Source of the DNA: Prionace glauca
Taxonomy: Eukaryota; Chordata; Chondrichthyes; Carcharhiniformes; Carcharhinidae
Direction of reading: 5' to 3'
DNA: 64,000 bases
Assembly (NCBI GenBank): GCA_037974335.1
Contig: CM075761.1
Location: 13,319,543 to 13,383,542, forward strand
Position numbers and translations under genes: made by a program. Below are positions 51,596 through 62,276 of the stretch, in pieces. A model generated the notes under the pieces. The model worked only from the letters and a program-made list of their open reading frames with translations, did not search any database and was not told where the DNA came from. How positions within the stretch are numbered: the first letter of the stretch is position 1; the number at the start of each line of letters is the position of its first letter.

Positions 51596-52345
51596 TGTTT
51601 GCAGAGTGGTATTCTGTGAATGTGTAGTTCTGTATTCATCCTCAGGAATATCACAGAAAGAGGGATAATACAAAATGGGAGTTGGCGGGGGTGGATTTCG
51701 ACTTTTGCGGAATGACGTGAACAATGCTGTGGTTCACAATGAACTTGATGGACCACAACATGGTAGGGTGCAGGGAAGACAGGAAATTAGGAAAACAAAT
51801 CTGTATCTTATAGGGATGGTAAGTGCATGTAAAGATATCTTGCTGCAATAATACAAGGCACTAGTGAGGACACAGCTAGAATACTGTTCTTTTATCCGTA
51901 TTCGATGTGGGATCACCTTACATTAGAAACTCTTCGAAGGAGTTGTACTTGGCAGGAAAGGGATCTTCTTATGAGAAACGCCGAGGACGTCTGGCAGATG
52001 AAGGTTGTAGTTGAGAAGAAAAGCCATGAGGGGCGTATTTCAACCATGCAAAAACAACGCTTGACAAGTTAAATGCGGAGAAGATATTTGCACTTGTGGG
52101 AGAATCCAGGTGGCAGAGATGGAAAATAAGAGATGTCCCATTTTATACATTGACGAGGAGAGATTTCCTTCCACAAATGCAAAACAAAACCTTGCAATTC
52201 TCATGTTCAGAGGATCATAAAGTCATGCAGTCCCTCCTCACAGAAAGTGTCCTTCGGCCCATCGAGGCTGTGCCAGTCAACAACAAGCCACACAACGCAT
52301 TTTCCTGTACTTGGTCCATCATCTTATATCTCTTGGCATCACAAA
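51596..52345. mobile_element. Very old CR1 remnants
   Basis: 51770-52200 on the plus strand retains 'ctgtatcttatagggatg' and 'aaggcactagtgaggacaca'. 52205-52345 on the minus strand retains 'ccttcggcccatcgaggctg'. Confidence 0.55.
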
Positions 52346-52521
52346 TGCACATCTAAGTTTTTAAAGCTTAAACTGTATTTATTGGTCTCACAAGGTGACT
52401 CAAATTAAGATACTATGACAATCGTTTAGTCACTCCTCTGTTGTAAGTAATAGATATCTACAGAACAATGAAAAATAGTCTCATGAGTTTGCGTCATTGT
52501 TAAAGAAAGTGTACTTATTCG

Positions 52522-52795
52522 ACAAAAGTCGGCTTACATTAACACTGCAATGAAGCTACTGTTAAAATCCCGTAGTCACCACACTCCAGCGCCTGTTCAG
52601 GTACACTGAGGGAGAATTGCACCCAAGCAGCACACCTTTGGAGTGTGGGAGGAAACTGGAGCCCCTGGAGGAAACTCACGCAGAAACATAGAAAACTTTC
52701 AAACTCCACACAGGCAGTGACCCAAGCTGGGAATCGAACCCAGGCCCCTGTGGCGCAGTAAAGGCAGCAGTGCTAATCACTGTGCGACCGAGAGT
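52522..52795 (-). mobile_element. SINE-3 copy
   Basis: 'cggcttacattaacactgca', 'gctgggaatcgaacccaggc' and 'gcagtgctaatcactgtgcg'. Confidence 0.85.
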
Positions 52796-53293
52796 CAGAT
52801 GGCTCCCTGATCTAAATGGAACCAAGAGCTATAAGAGTTAGAAAGGAAATTGCATTGGAGGTCACAACTTGCTGATCTATAAACTTGTTGAATGGTTCCT
52901 TATGTTCGTATATCTTGTGTTCCTGTGCGAAGGACAGACAGCAACACTTACAAACTCTCACCAACCACAGAGATCATGATGTACTTTCCTGTTGTTCTTT
53001 CACCAAGTACAGAGCTCCAGAGATATTGCAATCCCAAAATTTCAACACAACATCCACTCTTTCGCAACAACTGCCCAGTATGCTGCACTATCTTGCGCCT
53101 GTCATTTGTTCTGAATCCTTGTGTTGTCAATCAGAGAGTAACAATTCAAGTGAAAGAGCAAGGATATTTTTGGGATGCCATATTAATAGACAAATGGTTA
53201 TTTGTATTGTTGAATGCATTACAAAAAAAGAGTGTTGACCATGCAAAAGGCATATTGCTACAGAAAAGGCCTATTAGTAAAGATATATTTGAA
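52796..53293. other. No recognised feature
   Basis: Two overlapping ORFs (117 and 134 codons) on the plus strand lack any domain or clear splice site. I treat them as chance. Confidence 0.45.
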
Positions 53294-53712
53294 TAAAGAA
53301 CAAAGAACAACACAGCACGGGAAACAGGCCCTTCGTCCCAACGAGCCCGCGCCGCCGTCCCATTGTCTCAGTGACCTATTCATGATTTTAGTCTACGCCT
53401 AATGTGTGAGGATCAGGGAGGTCCAATATAGGGACAATTTGTTACCCAATCAATCAGCCTAAAAGCACATTTTTGGGATGTGGGAGGAAACCGGAGCACC
53501 CGGAGGAAACCCACGCAACCATGGGGAGAACGCGCAAACTCCCACGGACACAGGCCCAAATCCGTGTGTCCGCACAGCAACAGAGATAGTCTCTGAGCTG
53601 TCATGTTGCCCTCGAGATGGTCCAGTTTACGCACAGCAACGACAGGAAGCAGTAGGCAACTCCCGAAGCAACATCCAAGAGCAGCCCAAAGGCGAGTCCT
53701 TTTTCAGAGAAT
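53294..53712 (-). mobile_element. SINE-2 with partial composite head
   Basis: SINE-2 body 53294-53620, then about 90 bases of the head seen at 30832-30998 ('tggtccagtttacgcacagc', 'caagagcagcccaaagg' on the plus strand). Confidence 0.78.
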
Positions 53713-53859
53713 TAACAATATGGAGATGGTGCGGAACATAAAGTCAGCTGAGAACGGGATTAAGAAATGGACATTAGAAGAGATATGAATGAAGGCATGG
53801 AGATACATAACTTGAAGGTTGTGAATTCCATCATGCCCTCCAATTCTATTTATTCCTCT

Positions 53860-54030
53860 CGTTCTATTCGGCGAAAACTTAATTCTAACTCGTATCTATG
53901 ACGATAACATTACATTGTGCGCCCTCTACTTTTCTCCTCTATGCACGGTAAGCTTTGTCGATATAGCATGCAAGAAGCAACACATTTCATTGTATACTAA
54001 TACATTTTACAATCACAAATCAAATCACAA
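53860..54030 (+). mobile_element. L2-like LINE 3' tail
   Basis: 'tctatgcacggtaagctttg', 'ttgtatactaatacattt' and 'aatcacaaatcaaatcac'. Confidence 0.7.
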
Positions 54031-54047
54031 CAATTTTACGTTATGGG

Positions 54048-54520
54048 AATACGGGCAGCATCGTAACACAGTCGGCCTCACAGTGCCATCTACCTGGGTT
54101 TGATTCTCTGGTCACTGTCTGTGCCGATTCTGAGCACTTTCCCCTTGTCTGCATGGATTTCCTCTGGGTGCTACAGTTTTCTGTCAGTCTGAAAGATGTT
54201 CTGGTTCGGTGCATTTTAATTCGAATTTGATTGATTATTTATTATTATTTATATTTATTATTTTTATTATTTATTATTTTTATTTATTAAATTTATTATT
54301 GCCACAAGTAGGCATGCATTAGCAGAGCAATGGGATCACTGTGAAAATCCCCTGTCCGACATATTCTGGCACCTCTTTGAGAAAATTGTGGGATAATTTA
54401 TCATGGCCAATGCACCTAACGGGCACACTCAATTCTTTCTCAGAGTATGCTAACAGGGTCCATATTTTAGCGACTGGGGGATTTCACAGTAGCTTCATTG
54501 CAGTGTTAATGTAAACGACA
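54048..54520 (+). mobile_element. SINE-3 split by an inverted SINE-3
   Basis: Head and body 54048-54216, tail 54436-54520 ('atttcacagtagcttcattg'). Between them is a minus-strand SINE-3 tail and body (54295-54435) with a long (AATAAT)n-type 3' run (54217-54294). Confidence 0.7.
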
Positions 54521-54831
54521 GAAAAAAAACTCAATAAAGGGGTGAAGTAACATAGCGATTTGGATAGGAGGATAAACATTGCAGCAAATGGGGAAATGGC
54601 ACAGCAACAGATTGAGGCTAGTCTAGATCAGGCAAGATCGCACAGAAAGGCGGGCAGGGTTAAAGAGTCTGGTGGCCTAAATTTCTTCCGCTTATTGGAT
54701 GTCTCTGTGTTCTTGTGGAGAGAAGATGTACAGAGATTTGAACACGGAAATGAGAATAATTGGGCCTATAGAGTGTTACAGAGATCAGGAAGGAGGGTAA
54801 ACTTCCATGCGGGGCGTCAACTGCAGGGGGG

Positions 54832-55056
54832 AATAAAGAACAAAAACAGCCCGGGAAACAGGCCCTTCGGCCCAACGATCCCGTGCTGCCATTTTAACAT
54901 TACCAGTCCTCCCCTCCACCCATGGCCCTTATCTATTGTTTATGGCATTCCACATTGAGGGAAACTAATTTAGGGACAATTTATTACCCCCAATCAGCCT
55001 AATAACACATCTTTGGGGTGCGGGAGGAAACCGGAGCGCCCGAAGAAAACACACGT
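54832..55056 (-). mobile_element. SINE-2, lacking head
   Basis: 'gaacaaaaacagcccgggaa' tail complement to 'gcgcccgaagaaaacacacg'. Confidence 0.85.
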
Positions 55057-55152
55057 CGTAGCTGTTGGTGGTTAGAGAGAGATGGAGAGGGTACTTCAAC
55101 ATAACTTAACGAGTTACAATCAAACGTCGAACTGGAGATTCAGAGTTTCTAC

Positions 55153-55197
55153 CAAACTTTAAGAAATATTTGGTAACAGAGGACAGTAAGGCTAGGA
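55153..55197 (-). CDS. Possible second signal-peptide mini-exon of gene B (uncertain)
   Basis: Behind a good acceptor ('ccaatgttactatttcag'), 45 bases in phase 1-1 read '(V)LALLSSVTKYFLKF' and end at a weak donor (GTAGAA). Joined after 55391 this gives 'MAAASNLLLIVLALLSSV', a proper signal-peptide core. Split signal peptides are usual in LRC and Fc-receptor genes, and the intron would be 193 bp. The weak donor keeps confidence low. Confidence 0.35.
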
Positions 55198-55390
55198 CTG
55201 AAATAGTAACATTGGAAATAGAGTTCAGACGAAGCCTTAAAGCTTCGAAAAATCTTGAGAGCGCAGAGTTGATTAAAATAAAACTGAACTTCCCTGTTTC
55301 GGCTTTCCAGAGGGAAAGAAAGATCCAATGCGAATAAAACATGTCACTTATAGTGCTGTTACCCAAATGTCCCAGTGAATGCAGACTTAC

Positions 55391-55421
55391 CGATTAGCAG
55401 CAGGTTCGAGGCGGCTGCCAT
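55391..55421 (-). CDS. Gene B exon 1: start of signal peptide
   Basis: ATG in strong context (cccagATGG) encodes 'MAAASNLLLI' and ends in phase 1 at a strong donor (GTAAGT). Ten residues are too few for a full signal peptide, which fits the split signal peptide of leukocyte and Fc receptors, where a mini-exon supplies the rest. The phase fits all four Ig exons and the transmembrane exon downstream on the same strand, and no other gene lies between. The 14.5-kb gap to domain 1 makes the link an inference. The gene would span about 30 kb, with a product of SP, Ig1, (Ig2), Ig3, Ig4, TM. Confidence 0.6.
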
Positions 55422-55501
55422 CTGGGGAATGGGTTTCGGGCAATAAGCAAACATTGGGAAGCAATGTTCTTCTGGCTGTTACACTGACTGAGAACTTCAG
55501 C

Positions 55502-55573
55502 TAAATATTCAACTATCAAGACATTGTGAAATAGGCTACTAATGTTCTGAGTATGACGCAATGAGTGACGTGA
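55502..55573 (-). promoter_or_regulatory. Possible gene B promoter elements
   Basis: About 80-150 bases before the gene B ATG. Minus-strand 'gaatattta' (55502-55510) is a weak TATA-like box. 'TCACGTCA' (55566-55573) resembles a CRE, and 'ATTGCGTCA' (55554-55562) a C/EBP-ATF composite site. Sites are by eye only. Confidence 0.3.
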
Positions 55574-55579
55574 CAATGT

Positions 55580-55974
55580 TGTAACTTATTTTGTTAACAG
55601 TCACTTGGCCTTGTTCAGCAAGAGAAGCTGTGATGTAGCTCTGAAAATAGTCTTGTGATAGAGAAGTTTCAATAGTCCCTCCTTATAAAGTGGCCACTGG
55701 TCTCTACAACTGGAGGATTCTGCCCTTCCCATCAACCCGTACTCAACCTGGTCTTTCCTCTTCAGATTCAGCCAATATGCTTTGTTTTACGGCCTGGCTA
55801 AATTGAATTCAACTTTCCAACAGTCCATGATTGAAACGACGGCTAGACTTCCAGAGTTCATAAACCGTCCAGAAATTCCCCCACGTCGGCGATTGGTGTT
55901 TTCAGAGGCCTCCTAGTTCTGATAAACAACAGAGATTTATCTGCCTCGGGGATAACTGCTTCTCAAGTATACAA
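55580..55974. other. No recognised feature upstream of gene B
   Basis: Unique-looking sequence; may include promoter DNA. No exon seen. Confidence 0.45.
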
Positions 55975-56565
55975 GTGTTGGGAAATCATGTTTCAGCTAT
56001 ATAAAACCTTGTTCAGGCCGCATTTGGAGGACTGCGCGCTATTCTCGTCGCCACACTACTAGAGGAGTGTGGAATCTTTGGAGAGAGCGGAAAGACGTTT
56101 CGACAGCACGTTGCCTGGTCTCAAGGGCATTGGATATGAGGTAGAGATTGAATAAACTCGGATTGTTGTCACTGAAAAAGGCGGCGGCTGATGGGAGAAC
56201 TGATCGACATATAGCAAATTATAAGAGACATAGAGAGTTTGGATACCCCGAGGCGTTTTTTTTCTAGGGCAGAAGTGTCTATTACCGCGGGGCACAGATT
56301 CAAGCTGAGAGGGGTAACGTTTAAGGGAGATGCGCAGGGGCAGTTTTGCATGCACATTGCTGGAACGTGCTGCCAGAGGAGGTGGCGGAAGCAGATTGGC
56401 AAGATTTAAGAGGTACTGGATGGGTACATGGACAGGGAGGGTTACCGACGGGGTAAGGGCAGAAGATTGGTCTTGAACTTTAGTTAATCGATCATGACTG
56501 GCACCAGCTTGGAGGCCTTGAGGCCTGTTCCTTTGTTGTACTATTCTTTGATCTTTTATTCTTGA
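55975..56565 (+). mobile_element. CR1-D ORF2 end and tail
   Basis: 'caggccgcatttggaggact', 'ttgcctggtctcaagggcat' and 'cgctattaccgcggggcaca'-type stretch (56275-56300). Ends 'ggaggccttgaggcctgttc'. Confidence 0.72.
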
Positions 56566-56584
56566 CCAATGAACTTTTCATTTT

Positions 56585-56870
56585 ATTTGGTTTGATTTGT
56601 TTTGGTCACATGGATTTAGATACAGCGAAAATTATTGTTTCTTGCACATTTAACATAACATTAATCGAGTAAATAGGGGAGAAGGAAAGACGAGAATGAA
56701 GCATGTAGTGTTAGAATCACGGGTAGGATATAGAGAAAGGTCAGCTCAATATAAGGTAAGTCCATTCAAAGGTTCATGACCTCAGATATTTATATCTTTT
56801 TTCCTGATCGGAGAAGCTGGAAAAGAGTAGGTCAGTGGGAACTACAATACTGGAAATAAAGACATTTTAA
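56585..56870 (-). mobile_element. L2-like LINE 3' end
   Basis: 'tttagatacagcgaaaatta', 'gaaaggtcagctcaatataa' and 'gtccattcaaaggttcatga'. Confidence 0.72.
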
Positions 56871-56926
56871 AGCACTCCTTAAAGTACTGCAAATGTTCGC
56901 AACTGCTGTGTGAGGAAAAAGGGCAG

Positions 56927-57237
56927 ATGTTCGGCACGGTACTACAGCATTTAGTACTGCTACTTCACAGCTCCAGGGTCCTGCGTTCGATTCCTAACTC
57001 GGGTCACACTGTCTGTGTGGAGTTTGCACTCTCTCCTCGTATCTGTGTGGGTTTCCTCCCACAGTCCAAAGATGTGTGGGTTAGGTTGATTGGCTGTGCT
57101 AGAAATTGTCTAGGGATGTGTAGGTTAGAGGGATTAATGGGTATAATATGTAGGGATATGGGATAGGACCTGGGTGGGATTGTATTTGGTGCAGACTCGA
57201 AGGGCCTCTTTCTGCACTGTAGGGTTCTATGGTTCAA
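56927..57237 (+). mobile_element. SINE-1, nearly full length
   Basis: Head 'ggcacggtactacagcattt', B box 'gcgttcgattcctaactc', and end 'ctgcactgtagggttctatg'. Confidence 0.85.
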
Positions 57238-57394
57238 ATGGGGCCCTTGGAACGTCGTTTTCAATTTTAGTCTCTTTCCCCAGTTCTCTAAACCAGTATT
57301 TGGTTTGGTTCACGAGAGGTGGGAAAGTTAGCAGGAATTGTAAGTTTAATTTGAAGCCCTTCCTTAAAATCCCGGAAAATATGTGCCTTCATTT

Positions 57395-57456
57395 CAGAGA
57401 TGTGGAGATGCCGGCGTTGGACTGGGGTAAACACAGTGAGAAGTCTCACAACACCA
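57395..57456 (+). repeat. Fragment of another dispersed repeat
   Basis: 'gatgtggagatgccggcgtt' and 'gagaagtctcacaacaccag', a stretch common in shark DNA, cut short by the CR1-B tail. Confidence 0.5.
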
Positions 57457-57459
57457 GTT

Positions 57460-57955
57460 TAAGAACATCAGAACATAAGAAGTAGGAGCAGGAGTAGGCC
57501 ATCTAGTCCTTCAAGCCTGCCCCGCCATTCAATAAGATCATGGCTGATCTGAAGTGGATCAGTTCCACTTTCCCGCTCCCTCCCCAATTCCCTCGTCTGT
57601 CAAAAACCTATCTACCCGTGACTTAAAAATATTTAGCGAGGCAGCCTCCACCACTTCAGCGGGCAGAGAATTCCAGAGATTCACCACCCTTTGAGTGAAG
57701 AAGTTTCCCCTCAACTCCGATCTAAACTGCGCCCCCTTACCTTGAGGCTGTGCCCTCTAGTCCTGCTGTCCTTTCTAAGCGGGAAGAATCTCTCAACCTC
57801 TACCCTATCCATCCCCTTCATTACCTTATACGTCTCTATAAAATCCCCCCTCATCCTTCTAAACTCCAACGAGTACAGACCCAGTCTATTTAGTCTCTCT
57901 TCATAGTCCAACCCTCTCAACTCCGGTATCAGCCTAGTGAAACTCCTCTTAAGTT
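57460..57955 (-). mobile_element. CR1-B, 5'-truncated
   Basis: Tail complement 'cagaacataagaagtaggag'. Minus-strand ORF2 end 'FTRLIPELRGLDYEERLNRL', mostly open. Confidence 0.88.
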
Positions 57956-58134
57956 TAAGAATGTTGTGTTGTGGATCTCGAGTCACATATCGGTAAAAAA
58001 AACAGATGGATTATTTCATTGTGACAGACTGTTTTTTTTTTCTTCTTGCAAAACAGAAGTAAGATATCGTGGACAACACTATTCCAGAAGTCTATACTTT
58101 CAATTGTATCAATTTAGAACACAGAACAATTTAG

Positions 58135-59410
58135 AACATAGTCAGCATGGATTTGTCAAGGGCAGGTCGTGCCTTACGAGCCTAGTTGAGTTCTTCGATA
58201 ATGTGACTGAACACATTGACGAAGGAAGTGCCGTGGACGTAGTGTACATGGACTTCAGCAAGGCTTTTGATAAGGTCCCCCATGCAAGACTTCTTGAGAA
58301 GGTGAGAGGGCATGGGATCCAAGGGCCTTTGGCCTTGTGGATCCAGAACTGGCTTGCCTGAGGAAGGCAGAGAGTGGTTGTGGATGGGTCCTTTTCGGAA
58401 TGGAGGTCAGTCACCAGTGGGGTGCCCCAGGGATCTGTTCTGGGACCCTTGCTGTTTGTCATTTTCATAAATGACCTGGATGAGGAAGTGGAGGGATGGG
58501 TTAGCAAGTTCGCTAATGACACGAAGGTCGGTGGTGTTGTGGATGGTCTGGAAGAATGTCAAAAGTTGCAGCAGGACATAGATAGGATGCAAGAATGGGC
58601 GGAGAAGTGGCAGATGGACTTCAACGCGGATAAATGTGGAGTCGTCCATTTCGGCAGAACCAACGGGATGAACGAGTACACTATCAAGGGCAGGAGTCTT
58701 AGTAGCGTTAAAGAGCAGAAGGATCTCGGGGTCCGGGTCTACAGGACTCTTAAATCGGCCTCGCAGGTGGAGGAGGTGGTCAAGAAGGCATATGGTGTAC
58801 TGGCCTTCATTAATCGAGGGATTGAGTTTAGGAGTCGGGAGGTAATGCTGCAACTTTACAGGACTCTTGTCAGGCCTCATTTGGAGTACTGTGCGCAGTT
58901 CTGGTCGCCTCACTATAGAAAAGACGTAGAAGCTATTGAAAGGGTGTAGAGGAGATTTACAAGGATGTTGCCTGGACTGGGAGGCATGCCTTATGAAGAT
59001 AGGTTGAGGGAGCTGGGACTCTTTTCCCTAGAGAGGCAAAGGTTGAGAGGCGACCTGATAGAGGTTTATAAAATGTTGAGAGGAATAGATAGGGTGGACT
59101 CTCAGAGGCTATTTCCCCGGGTTGAAATGGTCGCTACGAGAGGACACAGGTTTAAGGTGCGGGGAGGGAAGTACAGAGGTGATGTTAGGGGTACGTTTTT
59201 CACTCAGAGGGTGGTGAGTGAATGGAATCGGCTGCCGTCATCGGTGGTGGAGGCGAACTCGCTGGGGTCTTTTAAAAGACTTCTGGATGAGTACATGGGG
59301 TTTAATGGGATTGGGGGTTATAGATAGGTCTGTAGATTGGTGGGATTGATGTGATCGGTGCAACTCGAGGGCCGAAGGGCCTGTTTGTGCTGTACTGTTC
59401 TATGTTCTAG
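58135..59410 (+). mobile_element. CR1-C, longest copy, 5'-truncated in the reverse transcriptase
   Basis: Starts at 'QHGFVKGRSCLTSLVEFFDN' and carries motif A 'YMDFSKAFDKVPH' and 'SGVPQGSVLGPLLF'. Motif C reads 'KFANDTKVGG', with Asn for the first catalytic Asp. Stops at 58359-58361 ('NWLA' stop) and near 58947. Complete CR1-C tail. Confidence 0.92.
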
Positions 59411-59466
59411 AACACTACAGCACAAAAAGGCCCTTCGGCTCACAAGTTGCGCCAATCACATCGATT
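59405..59466 (-). mobile_element. CR1-C tail scrap
   Basis: 'tagaacactacagcacaaaa' and 'tcacaagttgcgccaatcac', directly head-to-head with the preceding copy. Confidence 0.7.
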
Positions 59467-59599
59467 TAATTTGTATATCACGAGTTTCTGAGTTGCATAA
59501 TCATCAAACGCATCCAACATGGTTCATTTGTGTAGGTTGACCAAATTAGTATGGAAAAAAAACACGGGATTACGGGGATATGGCCTGGTTGATTTTTTT

Positions 59600-59950
59600 T
59601 TTTATATATCAGTGCAGATATACCATCTCGAGGGCATCATGACAGCTCAGAGGCTATCTCTGTTGCTGTGCGGACACATGGATTTGGGCCTGTGTCCGTG
59701 GGAGTTTGCGCATTCTCCCCGTGGTTGCGTGGGTTTCCTCCGGGTGCTCCGGTTTCCTCCCACATCCCAAAAATGTGCTTTTAGGCTGATTGATTGGGTA
59801 ACAAGTTGTCCCTATATTGGACCTCCCTGATCCTCACACATTAGGCATAGACTAAAATCATGAATAGGTCACTGACCATGGGACGGCGGCACGGGCTCGT
59901 TGGGCCGAAGGGCCTGTTCCCCGTGCTGTGTTGTTCTTTGTTCTTTGTTC
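59600..59950 (+). mobile_element. SINE-2 copy
   Basis: 'ggcatcatgacagctcagag', 'ctgtgcggacacatggattt', 'gctcgttgggccgaagggcc' and 'ttgttctttgttctttgttc'. Confidence 0.9.
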
Positions 59951-59999
59951 AGGCTGTGTGGGCCAAACGGCCTCCCCCTGCATTGCAGGACTCCCATGA

Positions 60000-60395
60000 C
60001 AGGTTTCACTAAGGCATCAGAATTACTGGAAGCTGATTCAGTTGAATGTTGAGTTTTATAACGCAACAACAATATATATATATATACTGTTCTCAAGATT
60101 ACCCTCATTCTTCACTTTAATAAGAAGTGATAAACACTTCCAGGGACCAATCAGCAGATAATACTCAAATGTTTAAAGGAATCAGTTACGTTCATTGTTT
60201 TGAGAATAATCCCAAATGTACTCACAGTAACATTTCGATTTCAATACTTGAAGTCTGATACACTTAGGGCAGAATATTGGTAGCTTGTAAGGTTAAAAGC
60301 AAAACAAGTATTGTTTACATTTAACACGTCCTCCATCCTCCTCCGCTTAGTTCTTACTTATCTTTCCATTACCCGAAAAAGACATCTCAATAACT
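60000..60395. other. No recognised feature
   Basis: AT-rich unique-looking sequence with a short TA run at about 60072. Confidence 0.45.
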
Positions 60396-60399
60396 ATTG

Positions 60400-60728
60400 T
60401 GGGCAGCATGGCACCACAGTGGTTAGCACTGCTGTTTCACAGCTCCAGCGCCCTGAGTTCGATTCCCAGCTTCGGGTCACTGTCTGTGTGGAGTTTGCAC
60501 GTTCTCCTCGTGTCTGCGTGGGTTTCCTCCGGTTTTCTCCCACAGTCCAAAGGTGTGAAGGTAGGTTGATTGGCCACACTAAAAAAAAAATGCCCCTTAG
60601 TGTCTAGCGATGCTTGGATTCGAGGGTACAATATGTAGGGATATTGGGGTAGGGTCTGTGTGGGATTGTGTTCGCTGCCGACTCGATGGGCCGAAGGGCC
60701 TCTTTCTACACTGTCGAGTTCTACGAGT
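60400..60728 (+). mobile_element. SINE-1, full length
   Basis: 'ggcaccacagtggttagcac', B box 'gagttcgattcccagctt', and end 'gatgggccgaagggcctctt'. Confidence 0.9.
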
Positions 60729-60729
60729 T

Positions 60730-60925
60730 ACTATTGCCTGCTTACCCGGGTTGCCTCATATCCTTCAAAAACTACCTACATGATCACTTGGCACGCCATA
60801 ACATTCAAGGCTGTGGGCAAAAAATGGCAAGTTTGATTAGGTGGACAGGTCAGGGCATTCCATGCGTGGGTGCGGGCTCGTTGGGCCGAAAGGCCTGTTT
60901 CCTGTGCTATGTTCTTTGCTCATTT
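60730..60925 (+). mobile_element. CR1-D / SINE-2 end
   Basis: 'caaaaactacctacatgatc' and 'gtggacaggtcagggcattc' parallel 51480-51560. The end 'gctcgttgggccgaaaggcc' is the shared tail. Confidence 0.6.
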
Positions 60926-60929
60926 GTTT

Positions 60930-61300
60930 TCCATGTTCCAGGATCTGAAGATGTTTGTACATTTCTGGAAATCACATCGCAGAGAACATTTGTTTGAAAT
61001 GGTGAATGTCCGATGCACCTGGGATTCCAGCCTTAAATTATGCGGCGGGATTACATATCATAGGATGGAATTCCTGTGGTGTGGAGAAATCAGGGATACA
61101 ATGATGCGTATTCTAAAAAAAAAGGCGGTGGGGAGAGTGAACATATTCCGCTAATCCGGGGAGGTGGATTCCAAAACATTGCTAAAATAAATTAATCTAA
61201 CGTGAAACTCATGAGAAACAGCATTACCTAGAGACAGTCGCCGTCACAGGAAGTGACGAAGTATAGCCGCATGGATTTCTTGATAATCATTTTTGTTTTA
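60930..61300. other. No recognised feature
   Basis: Unique-looking; ORF 60870-61154 runs out of the repeat by chance. Confidence 0.45.
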
Positions 61301-61308
61301 AGAATTAC

Positions 61309-61531
61309 ATAGAACCCTACAGTGCAGAAACAGGCCCTTCGGCCCATCGAGTCTGCGCCAAACACAATCCCACCCAGACCCTATCCCCATATCCCTACAC
61401 ATTTACCTGCTAATCCCTCTAACCTACACATCCCAGGACACTAAGGGGCAATTTTAGCATAGCCAATGAACCTAACCCGCACATCTTTGGACTGTGGGAG
61501 GAAACCGGAGCACCCGGAGAAAACCCACGCT
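61309..61531 (-). mobile_element. SINE-1, 5'-truncated, young
   Basis: 'catagaaccctacagtgcag' to 'gcacccggagaaaacccacg'. About three differences over 220 bases from 10969-11192. The tRNA-like head is missing. Confidence 0.9.
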
Positions 61532-62276
61532 CTCATTGTGTGCTCTCATTTTATGTAATTCTATGCAATTCAGACGGCGATGTAAATTTGTCCCTTTCAA
61601 CGATGTTTTAAGTGTTGTTTTTTTATTGAACAATGCAAATGCTGGCGGCATTTTATTAAAATTATTTTTAATTAATTTTATTAAAATTATGTTGCACAAG
61701 TTCTCAAACAAGACATCTAAAGGGAATGCATTCTACACGCAGCGAGATTTTACGCGCACTGGGGAAAAGGAACAGAAAATTGCGAGTTATAAAATGGAAT
61801 AATTATTTCTCTCGCTTCAGAATTTATTCAACATTTGGATGTGTTCGCCAAATAACGAGATTGGTGCAGAGATTGCGTGGACAAACAAAGTTATGTTTTG
61901 CACAATTTGTGTCACAAAATGAAACATTATCAATAAATCGATGTATAATTTTGGTTTGCAACTTTTTAGATTCAACAATCGCCGGAGTTGACAGTTTCCA
62001 GAAGTGCTGAGTTCAGAGAGCAGTGGCTGACGCTGCAGCTATATGTGGAACACTTCTTCCATTCAGTGGCAGGGATTCTCAGGTAACTGCTCCGCCTGTA
62101 GGTTTGATCGTTGTCCCGGGACACAGGGCTTGTCGTCACGTCACTCGGTGTCTCTTTATCATCCACCCTCCAGAGGACTCGCGCCAATCCCGGCTTAAAG
62201 TCACTCACCAAACAGGAGAGAGACTCACCCAACCCGAGTCTATTTCTTTCAAGGAAGGAGAGAGCAGAAGAACTGA
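61532..62276. other. No recognised feature
   Basis: AT-rich then mixed unique sequence. A 109-codon minus-strand ORF (61972-62301) and an 88-codon plus-strand ORF overlap here; neither shows a domain or a convincing splice frame. Confidence 0.45.

Noticed and set aside
52892-53296. 134-codon plus-strand ORF
   Set aside because: No domain, a second overlapping ORF of similar length, and no matching splice sites.
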